DNA of 64,000 nucleotides, taken from Plazaster borealis (lineage: Eukaryota; Echinodermata; Asteroidea; Forcipulatida; Labidiasteridae). Where the stretch lies: positions 8,759,501 through 8,823,500 of the forward strand of contig CM037473.1 in NCBI GenBank assembly GCA_021014325.1, given 5' to 3'. Both the position numbers and the translations under genes were made by a program. Shown one piece after another: positions 24,666 through 39,600 of the stretch (position 1 is its first letter; each line of letters begins with the position of its first letter). The notes below the pieces were generated by a model. That model ran no database searches, was not told the origin of the DNA, and was given only the letters and a program-made list of their open reading frames with translations.

Positions 24666-27600
24666 ATGGTAGTCTACCAAGGGTTGAGTAGAGCACGGCT
24701 CAGCTTTGACTATCTGCACACTAACTCGTGAGTTTACACATTGTTAGCTGCATGCTATGTATGATTATCGGGGCTATGATCTGGTCGTTATGTTGTCCGT
24801 GTGCTTTGATATGCGGATGACTGAGAACATGTTGAGAAACCATAGAAAGTGTTTGCAAACGTGAAGCTGTGACTTTTGTGTGATTCGTTGATAACATTCC
24901 CATGGGATCTTTTGCTCACGCTGGATTGAATGCCAGTGTTTGGTGACCTTGTGTGTTATGCTGTTCCAACCTCAACAATACTGGCCTAAATTTATTAGAA
25001 CATGAAGTAGGCTGCTATCCTGTAGCCTAGTAATATATAAATCTAGAATAGAAGTACTGCTATTAAACGCCACTATACTATACGTCTAGGCTGATTGCGG
25101 ATGGAATGTTCAAACCAATACCATAGTTCTGTTTATTGGATTGGCTATTGGGCCGGAAATGTCCCGGATTTAAGACTAGAGTAAGAAATGTATTCCTCGA
25201 ACAGCGCTATACTGCTCGGCCTGCACATGTGTATAAATTATCGCACACCAATTGTGTACATGGTTGGCAGTGTATACAATGTACATCCCATGATAATTCG
25301 GTGATGGAATACAAATGGGAAGGTGGTGAACTTCACTAAGATCACAATCCACTTGCCGCATAGCTTGACTGGCTTGCTTGTCTCTGTCCTTTCTCTAGGG
25401 TTGATGATACCCCCTTACATCTTTGGTATTTTATGTAAACGTATTGTTCATTGCTCTTCACAAAGCAACTAATTTTATCAAAGAGCCTACTGGAGTTCTA
25501 TTTAATATGACACGCATAGGGACGACATAATTGACAGCTTTGTAAATATTACGAATGGCATTGGCAGTGTTAAAATTTAGATTGTTCTTTATGAACAAGA
25601 TGAGAGTATGATAGAAATTTGTGTGTGCATATACTTCAATGTGCGATACGTGACAAACGAAGGTATGACAGTTAATTTCCTCCTCAAAATGTCAATAAAA
25701 TATTCTAGTCAAATAACAACTTGCAGCTTTTTTCGAACAGAACTTGTTACTTACTGTGTTTTTATTAATAAATTATTCTCGGCAATATTTCTGCACAGGA
25801 CCACCCACGAATTCCTCTTTGGGGCATTGGCGGAGCTGCTGGATAATGCAAGGTGATTTTCTTTTCTTCAAAGACGGAATTCATTTCATAACTTCTACAG
25901 CAACTGGACTAAAATGAGACTAAACACTTTTTCCTTCCCTAACTAAGCGATAACACCCGTTTGAATTATAAACTGATTTTGTTTTCCCCTCTTATTCATT
26001 AAGGGATGCACAAGCAAGACGAATGGATGTGTACACAGGTAAGTTAACAAGTCTACCAGGAAGCTGCATAACTGGCTGAAAATATATCACGTTATGCCGT
26101 TGATGTTTTGTTGCCGATAATGTTATTTATGCATACTATCATATAGCTTCTATTGCTAGGTATTGTGCTCGTCAATCAAAAAGCTGTTTCTGTTAATAAA
26201 CGATCTGTACATTTAATAAACCATTAATTATTTGTTAATGTATACACTTAATGTACGGTAGGCCTACTAGTATTTAAGTTTAGGAAAAACTTTAGTTTAA
26301 AGGGAATTATACCTTGGTTTTTGGAACCGTTCGATTGATTTAATCCTATATAAAATAATGTAGATGTTTATTATAAAACTAGCCCGTGAAAATTTCACAA
26401 TGGTCGCGTTTTGAGAAAATCCAGAGCCAATATGCCCACGCAGTAAGAATAATCCGTAATTGGAATACACATTCTGAGAAACGTATCTGACAGTAACATT
26501 TCTCAGATTCATTTTTTTCTTTTTTCTTTTTTTTTTTTTTGGGGGGGGGGGATTATAATTAATATCTTTTTCCATAACCACATTACTTCGTAGTGAAATG
26601 TTTTTCAAAATGCTTTATACTATCCAAAGCTGCTGTACTTCTAACCGAGTAGGTTTGTATTGCCATTCATTTTAAGAGTGATTACCAAACGTATACAGAC
26701 CCTAAAGAAAGTGTTCCTGTCGTAACTCGGGAAAAATAGTTAACTTGTGTTGGCCTCTTAAAGTTAATTTTAAATAATTAAAAGAAACCTGTTTACAGTT
26801 AAATGTTCATTAATTATAATTATAGTTAATATAGCTGTATTTGAGCCAAAGCTTCATTTGTTGAAATATCTAGGACTGCAAGTATCATAAATTCATCAGA
26901 ACCAAGAACATGTTTTTGCCTTCACAAGCCAAGCGTGTTATGAGGTCATGTTATACAATGTATAATATGTTCATGTACACCCAGATTCTCATGGATTCAG
27001 GTTCCTACAGAATTGCTAAGGGAGTAACTGACGTTAATCTCAAGTTGTGAAGGAAGTCAACGAGAATTAAAAGCATGTATGCAATACTTCCAAAGTCGCA
27101 GCATCTTGAAAAAGGGATGTCGCAAGGAAGGATGGACGCATCAAATCCAAGAGATGCTACATACTTTTTTAACTGTTAGTGAAATATCAAAATAGTGACC
27201 ATTATGTGTGCATTGCCTTTACAAAAACAGTACCGTAAGTCTGCGGCAATGATTGTTTAAAAATGCCTTAGGGCGTTGATGTGACCTAGATGTTGGGTCA
27301 AAAAAAACAGAACAGTAGTAAGTACGGGAATAATTTTCGGAAATTCCGTAATATTTTTGGTTTTGGACATCGTTGTTACAATGAAACCATGACTTTAAGA
27401 GGTAGCCTTAAGTGTTATTCTATTCTGTACATCTTTCGTTTGTAAGGATTAGTTTAAATTTTTACAATTTCTTGACCAAAGTATAGCAAATAAACGAAGT
27501 TTTATTGTATTTCTATTTTTTCAAAATAAATGGGTGGTACTACATGTATATTTAAAGGGGCACCCCAATATTCAGGTACAAGGGGATGACCAATGGAGCA

Positions 27601-30600
27601 TCTGAAATGAAAAGTAGTGTCTTTTGCAGGTAGCTGGATGTTTAAGACAGTGTTTATTGTGTTGTTATTTATTTACTTGTTTTCCTATTGAGGAGTCTGA
27701 AGGCATTGATGTAGGTATCCTTACCCATCTATAGCCTTGTTTTTAAAGTACATTATTTACAGTGCCCGAGAAAAGTTGGTAAAGTATAAGATCCATGTAC
27801 ATGTACATTGTACATCTACAGCTAGACCTATGCGTTTTTCATACCGGGGAGCGCATTTTGAACGATGTCGTGTTTTGTTGTAATGTTATGGGTGTATACA
27901 TAGTTAGAATTTTTAAATGGGCCTATTGATATCAATGTACATTTACATGGGTTCAGGCTCAACTTTCAATTACAGGGGGAAAACGAGATGTATCTCATCA
28001 ACATTTGTACGAAATGAAGTGTGAAGTTGATGCTGACGGTAAGGAGTAACGAAGCCTTATCAGCTGGCATTCGCAGGACCACAGGAGGCTCGATAAAATG
28101 AATCCATTTGAAACATACTTTGGCTAGGCCTAACATGGCCTAAGCGGGGACGCCAAAAACTTGTTCACCCCCTCCCCCAAACGAGATCGAATGGGGTCGT
28201 TTCTAACAATGTTTTAAAATGGCAATAGCTCTCCAGTGCTCTTTACCAAGCAAGTTTTTATGGTCATTAGGCCTAGCTTGTGGAGTAATGACCAAAAGTA
28301 CAAGCTGCCTTTAAGTGTTTTTTACCGGTTGAGATTTTCAACTGCAGTCCAGAAGGTCAGGGTGATTGAGCAGCTGCGTTTGGTGACCAGCTCCCTAAGA
28401 GTCCCTATTATTTTTAGTAACGCATGGTGCTGGCGTTACATACTTCTCGCTGGGAGCTGTGCTTCTGTTCGGGGACGTTACGGCTTGGACATTTGTTTAA
28501 AGTTTTTAATGTGGTTGTTCAGTGTACCCCAATTTCGCTCTAGACTCCAGTGTGTATTGCTGGTGCGCCAAGTATTTACCAGGAAAGACCTAATAAGTCT
28601 TTGGGATTCCAAACGGTTGCAGTTGAGACGAACCGCCATGCAGCAAGCCAGACGAGAAATGACCAGTCGAACTGATTCGTGTTTGATTTGGCTTTAATGC
28701 TGATAATTGTGAAACGAGCGTAAGGTTCCAAAACACGCAAGCCTCTGTACCCATTGTCCGACACGTTCAAAGTTGTCTACCTGCAGCTGAGCCGGAATCT
28801 TCGTCCCCTCTCGTCGGTTCACGAGGCGGCTGCACATGGGGATGTCTACCCCACTGCATGTATTGCAAGGGGGAAGTGTGAGCAAGTATATCATCGATAC
28901 AAATGAGTCCTTGGTTGTTGTTGTTCGAGGTTGCAAATCCACAGAGACCCAGCACAGTAATTTTCTTAAGATGTCACACTATACATTCACATGTGTGCAG
29001 TTCGTGAACGTAATGCCTGCCTGATTTGTGGACCTTGTAAGGCTTTGACAAGAATGTACATGTATTTATGAGCCTTTTTTTACAGGAAATTACACCGGAT
29101 GGGATAAGAATAGATAAGAATAAGATAGCGTCAGAGGTTACAAAGGAAGTGGCCTTATACCACTTCTAGGTTAAAAAACAATCAGTCCCTCGATGCAAGA
29201 TAACGATTTAAAAGGGATGTAATAACTGAAGCAAATTTAAAGAAGTACTACGATGGCGACAGTCAACGAGATTGAACGCCTGTCAAAAAGCAGATACGGC
29301 CACTGGCTCTACAGGTTATGAAAGCATTCATGCATGACCTTGTCGTTTAACATTTATTTTTATTTACGTCATCTTTAATGAGGGTAAGCTCCGATCAGCG
29401 CCCAGCACTGCTTTCCATGGAGGCCCTCAGTACAAATACTGTATTATTAAAAAACATTATTACACCCTAAAAATTGTTTAAAAAGTAAGGCACCAAAAAA
29501 GCACATTCTTACAAAGAATTGGAGATGAATAGACACATATAAAAAAGAAATCTAAAGGAAGCAGGATATGTTAAACAAAATACTAAAAATGCAAATCACT
29601 GATGTGAACTTGAAATATGCTCCTTGACACGCTTTTTAAAACTCGAAACAGTTGGCAAGCTTTAAATGGCAAGTGGAAGATCATTCCATGTCCTGGCTCC
29701 AGAGAAGTTGAAGGAACGTTTGCCAATTTCCGTTCTTATGGCCGAGTGACCGATTTTATTACTGGTAGAGGATCTAGTATTATAAGAGTGGGTATTCATC
29801 TGGGATTGTATACCAGTCGACATATACTCCGGGGCTAAGCCATAAACACACTTGTACATTAAAATATTTCTAAAATAATCAGCCCGCTGACGAACTTGCA
29901 TCCACTTTAGCTCAGTATATAAATCATTAACATGTACATCTCTAACCCTGCAACCCAATATTAATCTTGCTGCTCGGTTTTGCAAAATCTGGATTCTATT
30001 AACATATTTATCAGCACTATGAGTCCAAACTGTACAACAATAGTCAATGTGAGGCAAAATGAGAGAATTATACAGTATATTACAGGTATGTTGGTCAACA
30101 TAACAACTCAACCGCTTCAACACTCCAAGTCTTTGAGAAATTTTGGCAGCAGTCTTATCAATATGAGTATCCCATCTGAGATATTGGTCAAACCATACAC
30201 CAAGATATTTGAATTCGGTCACATTTTCCAATACATCTTCCTTTATTTTAACAGTCAGATTATTATCTCTTCTCATTTTCTGAGACGTGCCAAAAGTCAT
30301 AACTTTGGTTTTGGAAGCATTAACAGTTAATTTGTTATTATACATCCATTGAGAAACAATTTGCAATTCTTCATTCAAAACACAATTGATGTCATAATTA
30401 TTATTATGAAGCCAGCAAAGAATGCAGGCTTTGTGATTAGCATCAAGAGACGCCAGCATCATTCATAAGAAGATTATGGCAGTGTGGGTATTCAGGGAAG
30501 CAATGAACTAAAAAGAAAAGAGGAAACGAGCCACCACTTAACACTACATGAGGCCGGATTTGTCATGAGGTCAGGCAAAAGACTTCGTAGTCTCCATTGT

Positions 30601-33600
30601 AGGACAGCTCGCTATCTGAATTCCTTTGTTCCAGGATCCATTCTGTGTTGGAGTTTTTAATGATTTCAGTTGATTGTTTCTCTCATCATTTGGCTGGGGG
30701 GGGGGGGGGCTTGCGACTGGGCAGCCCGAGTGTTGTTTTTTGATCTGGGTGTTGCTTTTTTATCAATTTTTCAATAGCTTTTAATGTTTTAAGTTTTTCG
30801 TGTCTCCAATCACGATGTTTGTGTGTGTGTGTGTGTGTGGGGGGGGGTGCAAGGCTGTGATCTGAGGTGTTTTACTCTTGCCAATGTTCTCAACATGTTG
30901 TACTGCACTGTTTAAAAAATCGATGTTGTCTTAACTCCTTTTTTTTCCTTTTTAAAAATTTATTATATCTCTTTATGTTTTACAATGTTACTGTCCTGTT
31001 TTGGAGCTTCAATCAATTTTAGACATGTAATTTTTCATTTTGTATCCTTTTAAAGAGTGGACAATAAAGATTTGAATTGAATTGAAGGTTGGCCTATTAC
31101 AACTTTTCAAATGGGAAGTGTGAGCAAGTTTCACACCCAACTGAAATGATGTACATGTACATAAGTAAGCTGAACCAGCTGTGCAAAAAAGGCTTGCCCA
31201 TACTGTGATGAAGATACTGTTCTTGGTAGGATGAATATAGTTTCAAGGAGGTAGTTTTTTGTGAATTTACGAGGCATCTAAATAGGAAACATTATAATTT
31301 TTTTAGAATTTAGATTTTTTATTTTTTTTTCAAATACCTTCATGGCTTTTGATGATTTCCAAATTGGATTTCGATGTGAGAGATTCCAGTGGGGAATTTT
31401 AAGCACACTTAAGTTGCATTTGTCACTTTCTAGGGATTCTGTATATAATTCTGTATACTTTATAATTATAATTTCTTTCAGAGAAAAATGAATCACTCCG
31501 TGGTGGCTACCTGCTTAACTTTCTGGATGATGGATCTGGAATGGATCAAGGTAAATAATTTACAGACACACACAGTACATTTCTAAGTACTACACTGTCC
31601 ATTCAACATTACCTTTTTCAAACAATAAATTCAATCAACATTCATTTCTACGTTTGAAGCATAAACACGAGATCAATTGCTGCTCAATACATTTACAAAA
31701 ATGTACATGTACATGCACACTTTTCGTAAAATTTGAAGAATGGAAGGCTTTCCTTTTGATTCTGTTTTCTTTTTAGAAAAGGAGATTTCTGTTCAGATTA
31801 TCCTGTTTGTGAATTCATTGTCCCACAAATTTGTGCATTTGTTGAACATCCATTATGTTTGCCATTTCTTGCATCAAAGCTGGCAATTTGTACAATTTAG
31901 CCAAATTAGATGCACCTTGTTTCATCCTTTCAAAATCACCCCAATAAAAACAAGTTTCATAATTAGTTTTAATAATGAGAACAATTCAGAGGACCTCCCA
32001 TTGGCTGTTGACAGTCATCTTAGGCAATCTATGTTATTTGCGGACATGGTGTATAATTGAAGGATTTATTAATACACCAACTGGATTGTACCACAAAATC
32101 CTACCACAACACTGCACCCTTACCAAATAATTGATTTAATAACTCAAAACAATTGTGCACATGGTCCATTTTGACACAACATTGATTAACTAATTTCAAG
32201 AAAACGTTTTTTTAGTGTAACCTCAATTTTCATAGTCCATTAAAAGAAATTGTTATTTATATACATTAGGGATAATACTTTTATAATATGTTTGACTTAC
32301 TATTGGCCATAATGTAAATGTATATTATAGTATGAATGCATTTATAGTGTAACTTAATTTATAGTATATGGCTACTATGGCTCAGGTCAGATGATACATG
32401 TAAATGTATAACCATTTCAATACTGAGTTGTTTTTTGATTGGCTACATTTAGCTGAGGTTGCCACTGTTATCCAGTTTGGAAAATCTACAAAGAGAGTCT
32501 TGGATTCTAATATGATTGGACAATATGGAAACGGCTTGAAATCGTGAGTGAACTACAGAGCAGTAATATAATACACTGTGGTTATTGACATATTATGAGC
32601 TTTTCCATAAGAAAAAAAAATGGCTTTGAGCAAAATAGGAATTTGAACGTTGTATCTTGAACTTTTGTCAGAGGGCCCAGTTTGATTAATACTGTGTTTT
32701 TATATCAAAGCGCTCGCCCTCATTGTTTGTTTTTCAACAAGATAAGCAGAGCTATGTTTTGAATTAAGGGACCCATTTATGTAGCACCTTCTAATGGTTT
32801 ACAATGTGCTGCGAGCAGCAAGCAGACAAGTTTATTTGGATTTAATGGATACACTTAAATATGACTTCTGACCGGTGCCCTATGAAAAAAGATGTTGACA
32901 AAATATGGAAACGGCCATCATAAGGCTAGAATTCTTTGTAGAGCACTGGCACATACATTGGGAGCACCAAAGTTCAAATCCTTAGCTGTTCTTGTCATAT
33001 TTCATTTGTTCACCCAACATTAGATAAATTAAGTTTAAGATGTTTTAATTTTGATTTTGTTTGTCTTTAACATTCAGAGGTTCTATGAGAATTGGAAAAG
33101 ACTTCATTCTGTTCACCAAACAAGGGGCAACAATGACCTGTTTATTTTTGTCTCGCACATTCCATGAAGAGGAAAAAATTGAGGAAGTGATAGTTCCAAT
33201 GCCTTCTTTTGAGAAAAATACTAGGCATCCATTTGTACAGAGTTCTGCAGAGAAAGAGAGGGTATGTATCAATTATTAAACATAACTCTTAAATTCTATA
33301 TTATTCCTCCTCTTGGCTGATCCGGGGTTACTCGAGCTATGTTGAACAGTGGAGTCAAATCTTTTGTTTTCTTAATTGTTCGTTTTCTCAATGCGTTAAC
33401 ATTTTTTCACAACCCCCCAGATCTCAATATCACAAAAGATAATCACAGAAAACCAGATTGTTTCGTGTGTAATTGTAAAATTGCCCCGCAGGCACAATTT
33501 GTACAAAGCTCAATGAAAGAAAACATTAATCTGGAATGGTTATATAGAATCTCTAGACTGTCTGGAAGACTTTGGAATTACTATGAGTCAGTTTATCCCT

Positions 33601-36600
33601 CGGTGTATGGCCAGTATGTTGAGATAAAAATTGCCAGTTATAAACTGTATACCCTTCCAACATAACGCCCGAAGTGGACTTTTGCGCCCTTAAGGGTTAA
33701 AATGTCGACTGGAACCTCTTTGACCTTTAATGTTGGTTATTATCCAAACTGTAATATGTTCAACCAATATTTGGTTTTAAATACTTATATTGTGACTCTT
33801 TATGTTTTTGACTGTAAAGAAAATGTGTAATATTAAATGCTGTTTATATGAAATGACCTTTAATGTTGGTTTTTATCCAAACTGTAATGTGTTCAACCAA
33901 TATTTGGTTTTAAGTACTTATATTGTGACTCATATGTTTTAGACTGTTAAGAAAATGTGTAATATGAAATGCTGTTTACAATAATTGGAAAGTACTGCAA
34001 GTTAGTTTGTTTTCATTTAAACGTATTTTAAAATTGTAATTGTAAATTTTGTGTCCACAGCATCAAATAGAGATGGATCTGATATATAAATACTCACCAT
34101 TTAAAACGGAGGCTGAATTCTTTGCCCAGTTTGACAGGATCAAGGGAGATTCAGGTATTAATGCCTTCCATTGGATTATTAGATATACAAATAAATTATA
34201 AAGCATACATTTTTATAACTGACTTTGTTGACAAATTTAGTTTCATTTAACTTAAACCAATATCCCTGTTTCTATAATATCAAAGGCATATAGGATTGAG
34301 TACATTGTTACAAATAAAAGTAAATTAAATGGTAGTAACTGAAAAAATTAGAACCAGGGCTGGATTATCCAATAGGCACTGTAGGCATTGTGTCTGGGGC
34401 CTACACAAAACATTGGGGGACTAACCTACAAAAACCCTTAAAGCTTGTGACAATAAAACAGATCAACATTTTTTAAATTTATTATAATGGCATCTCTCTC
34501 TATTTTGGTAAAGCTTCAGGCTAGACATTTTAATTATCTTTTTCAAAATCTCTTATGAAATTAGCTCTGGAGCCGAGGGCCTACAAAAGAGTTAATATGG
34601 CCTTGAATGGAACCCGCTCTAGATTTATTAAAGTGAACACTTTCGGTTAAAACAGAAAGCTACCAGAAAAAAAAGTTTCATCAGTGGGGTAAATCTGTCA
34701 CTGTGTATGATTGAAGTGAACTTGAATAAATGAAATTATTCAACTGTTGATTTTTAGGAACATTGGTCATCATTTATCACTTGAAACTCATGGATAATGG
34801 GGATACAGAGTTGGATATCAGTACAGATGCCAGTGATATCTTGTTGACAGGAACAGTGTCGTCAACAGGAATTGCTGATGATAGGTATGTTTCTAGACCA
34901 CTACATAGACCACTACAACCTTTTTTTTTAAATTTTAGTATAACTCAAATTGATGTACACCAGATGGTCAAAATGTTATCACCTCAAGCCTAGTTCGACA
35001 TCTTTCTTTGTGCACTTTGTCAAGGTAGTCGAAAAAACAGATAGCTGTCCATTTTGTGTAAAATATAAAATACAGTGTATCAGCAGAAATTCACAAACTG
35101 GCATCATTTCGAGCAAATATTACATTCATACATGTACTCCTGCACACCTCACACATCAAAGAAAGTTAAAAATATGTTTTTTTAGCCGTGTTTCATGAGA
35201 AAAGACATGGTTGAAGTTACATTCATTTCCCAGTATTACAAGAATACTATGAGATTTAGCCACTGACAAATAAAACATTCATTTGGGTAATTATTTCCCC
35301 TCAGTCTTGTACCGGAGAGACGCTCTTTTCGAGCCTATACTTCAGTTCTGTATGCTGAACCCAAAATGAAAATCTACATTCAAGGTCACAAGGTGCACAC
35401 AAAACGCCTTGCTTACTCGCTCTACAAACCAAAGTAAGTAATTGTACCATCTATGATTTATCTTCTGTACTTTATTAAGTGACCTCATTTTTATAAATTT
35501 TCATAAATTGGTTGAATTACTGAAAATAATAATAAAAATAATAGTAAAAATTAATAATAGTAAAAAGTCAGAGGATAAGAATGTATGATCTATGAAAAAC
35601 GCCAATGCTTTATTAAACCTTAAATGATTTTAATCTATTGTTGCTAGACTTTACAAGTATACTTCCACTCGTTTCAAGACGAGATCAGAGATGAAAACTG
35701 CAGAGGCTGTCCATAGTGCCAAAGTCGGTGAGTTTTCAATTTGAAAAGTTACAATAATTTCCCTGTGAGTTAAAGGGGGCAATCACAAAAGAAGTTTAAC
35801 CTTTCAGATTAGCTATATTAAACTATTTATTCATTATTATAATTTCCTTGTGTTCATGATATTCTTCTTTAAAATATTAATACTACACTTAAGCGTTTAA
35901 GCGTTGACTGCATGGTTATCTGGACGATTTTTATGATTTTTTAGAATGAAAACTGTAACAGTACTAACAATGACAAATTCTAACATATCAAGTCATAAAA
36001 ATCATATCAAATAATGAAAACCATATATATATATGATCAGAGTAGCACAGGTAAACATGTGGAGTTGCCCACATTGGATTTAAGGTAGACATTTAAAATA
36101 AATTTCCCAATAAAATGCAAATCTTAGACATTTAGAAAATGCACATGTACTGGTATGGGAAAGTAAAAACTCATTATTACAGTTGTATGACAATTATAAA
36201 TCCTTCATTATAATCATGATTTTTAGGATGTTGAAAGTAAACGTAGGTTGTTGCCCTCCTCATACATACATGCCTGGGCCATTCGTCACTATATAAATCA
36301 ATTTACATTGCAGCAAATGAAAAGGCTAGAGAGGCTGAAAGTAAAGCTCGGGATCTGGAGAAGAAGTATGGACAAGGAGGCCCAAAGGACAAAAGGGTAC
36401 TTATCCCCCAAAAAATTCTTATTGCATGAAATATATTAAGATATAATAGGAATTGTAATTATTAATTTTTTTTTCATTTTGTAAATAATTCCCCAGAACA
36501 ATATTCTGTATTTCATTAAATATGTTAAAATGTAAGTTTGATATTAAAGTTGCTTTAATCAAGATAATATAATTTATGAGTTCAATTTGCATAAAACCGT

Positions 36601-39600
36601 ACAATTTATATTTTTAGAAAATGTGAAAACATTCGTAAGTTGGTTTTTAAACAAAATGATTATCCTGTTATAATTATAGGCTCTAACCAGACAAGCTCAT
36701 ACAGAAGCCATTGAACTCAGACAGCTTGCCACTCTACGCAAAAAGATAGCAGATAAACAACAGAAATCCCTTAAAGAACCCAAGACGTTAAACTTTACCT
36801 TTGGTATCAACCTCGGCCATCGAAGATATGATGGGGGTTTCATCTACAATTGTGGTAGACTGATAAAGATGTATGAGAGAGTAGGTCCACAGGTGGATGG
36901 AGGAGTGTAAGTTGTTGTTTGTTGTTGATTTTTAATATATTTATTTTACACCAATAGCCACCTTGCATTGGCTGCCATCTTTGATGACAAACAACGGAAA
37001 ACATGCACGCATGTACGTGCTGTGCATGACGCTCAGCCAATGATAGGTCTTCATGCATGCATGTTTCATCCGCAATGGTGGCCAATGCTAGGAGTCTATT
37101 CCTACAATAGACTGTGCAAGTCTCACATGTATTTGAACACTGAGACCTGTTAAAGTACGCAAGTTTGTTTCCTTCACGCATTAAAGCAATGTACGTGAGA
37201 CCAAAGTGGTCCCAAAAATGTTTGATTAGGCGTGAGACTTGCATGGTCTATAAGCTCTTATGTCATTCAGCTTTATCAGCCTTTTACAGTCATCCTTAAT
37301 AACATGCATCTCTCTTGGATATGGAGACACACATAAGACAGGCCTCCATGGATTGTAAATTAATAACCTTCCAATTAAGTGGTGTATTTTGTGTTATAAA
37401 GTACACCAGAACAAACAAAGACAAATTAAAAAACTGGGATGAACCTTTTATAACTGATATTTTGTCTAAAGATGTAAATGATGGCAAAAACTTGGTGAGT
37501 CTTGGAGTAGCGGGAGGTTATGGTGCAGCGAGAGGTTTGTATTTAGGGTTGCGAGATTTTTTTTTATTTGGGGAGGCTTTTGAGGAGGCTTTCGAGGAAC
37601 ACAGTTGTTTGATATTCTGAGGTTTTGGAGTAGCAACAGGTTAGGATTTGCATGAGGTTTTCTAGTAAGAGACTTTGACTTGCAGGAGGTTTTGGAGTAG
37701 CTAGAGGTTGATGGTTTGCGAAGGTTTTGGAGTAGCAAGAGGTTTGTGATTTGCAGGAGGTTAATGGAGTAGCAGGAGGTTTTGTGTTTTGCAAGAGGTT
37801 TCGGTGCAGAGAATTTTTTTACTTTCCAGTATGTTTTCGAGTAATGAGAGGTTTTTGATTTGCAGATGATTTCAGAGTAGTGAGAAATATTCGATTTTTG
37901 GAGTAGCTAGAGGTTTTTGCTTTGCAGGTTTTGTATTTGCGAGAAGTTTTTGCTTTGCATGTTTTGTATTTGCGAGAGGTTTTTGATTTGCAGAAGGTTT
38001 TGGATTATGATAAGGTTTTGTGATTTGGAAGAGGTTTTGGTACAGCTAAAGGTTTTTAATTTCCTGTGAGTTTTGTAGTGGTGGGAGGTTTTTGAGGAGC
38101 AAGATGTTTTTGATTTGCGAAGATTTTGGAGGAGCAAGAGGTTTGTGATTTGCAGTGATTTGGAGTAGGAAAAGGTTTTGTGATTTGCATACATCTTTGG
38201 TTCAGAGAAAGGTTTTTACTTTCCAGGAGGTTTTGGAGTAACAAAAGGTTTTTGATTTGCAGATGGTTTTAGAGTAGCGAGAAATAGTCAATTTGTGGAG
38301 GTTTTGGAGTAGCTAGAGGTTTTTGCTTTGCAGAATTTGTAGTTGCGAGAGGTTTTTGAATTTGCACAAGGTTTCGGAGTAGGGTAAGGTTTTGTGATTT
38401 GCAAGAGGTTTTGTACAGCGAAAGGTTTTTAATTTCCAGTAGGTTTTGGAGTATTGTGAGACTTTGATTTGAAGAAGGTTTTGAGTAGCGAGAGGTTTGT
38501 TGATTTGCAAGAGGTTTGGGTGCAGCAAGAGGTTTTTTATTTGCAGGAGGTTTAGGATCTGCATGAGGTTTCGCAGTAGCAAGAGGTTTTGGATCTGCAG
38601 GAGTTGCAAGAGGTTTTGGTGCAGCGAGAGGTTTTTGATTAGCAAAAGGTTTTTGATTTGAAGGAGGTTTTGTAGCAATATGTTTTTTATTTGGACATTG
38701 TTTTATAGTATCGAGAAGTATACGATTTGAGGAGATTTTGGAGGAGGAAGAGGTTTTTGCTTTGCAGGAGGTTTTTGGAGTAGCAAAAAATTGTTTTTAT
38801 TTGCTGGAGTTTTGGAGTAGAGAAACGTTTTTAATTTCCATTATGTAACAAGAGGTTTTAGAGCAGCAAGAGGTATGAATGTACCAAGAAATATTCGATT
38901 TGTGAATGGTTTTGGAGCATCTAAAGTTTTTTTCCCACAGGTTTTGTAGTAGCGAGTGGTTTGCAGGAGGTTTTTAGAGTAGGAAAAGGTTTTTAATTTG
39001 AAGGAGGTTTTAGAGTAGGATAAGGTTTTGTGATTTGCAAGAGTTTTTGGTACACTGAAAGGTTTTTTATTTCCGGGAGGTTTTGAAGTAGTGTGAGGTT
39101 TTTCATTAGCAAGAGGTTTGGGATTTGAAGAAATTTTTGTACCAATATGGTTTTAGAGTAAGGTTTTGTGATTTGCAAGAGGTTTTGGTACAGCGAAAGG
39201 TTTTTAATTGCCAGTAGGTTTTGGAGTAGTGGGAGGTTTTTGATTTCCAGGAGGTTTGGGTGCAGCAAGCGGTTTTTAATTTGCAGGAGGTTTTGGTTCT
39301 GCAGGAGGTTTTGGAGTAGCAAGAGGTTTTGGTGCAGCAAGAGGTTTTTTATATGCAGGTTTATGGAGTAGGAATAGGTTTTGTGATTTGCAAAAGTTTG
39401 TGGTGCTGCGAAAGTTGTTTGATTTTCAGTAGGTTTTGAAAGAGTGCAAGGTTTTTGATTAGCAGGAGGTTTGGGATTTGAAGAAGGTTTTTTGATATGC
39501 AAGAGGTTTTGGTACAGCAAAAGTTTGTTTTATTTCCAGTAGGTTTTGGAGTAGCGAGAGACTTTGATTTGCAGAAGATTTTTGAGTAGCAACAGGTTTG

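Noticed and set aside
26290..26710. Possible TIR element starting TTTAAAGGGAATTATACC in MORC2 intron 3
   Set aside because: The right side (…ACAGACCCTAAA) does not pair with the left, so these look like two unrelated repeat fragments.
28236..28697. 153-codon plus-strand ORF in MORC2 intron 3
   Set aside because: No recognisable domain, no splice-site support and no place in the MORC2 frame.
33339..33665. 108-codon ORF in MORC2 intron 6
   Set aside because: It overlaps a dispersed repeat also present near 61.7 kb. Known MORC2 sequence continues directly from the exon before to the exon after.
37315..37500. Possible coding exon before the intron-12 array
   Set aside because: The open frame runs into the repeat array and has no MORC2 homology; exons 12 and 13 join in phase without it.
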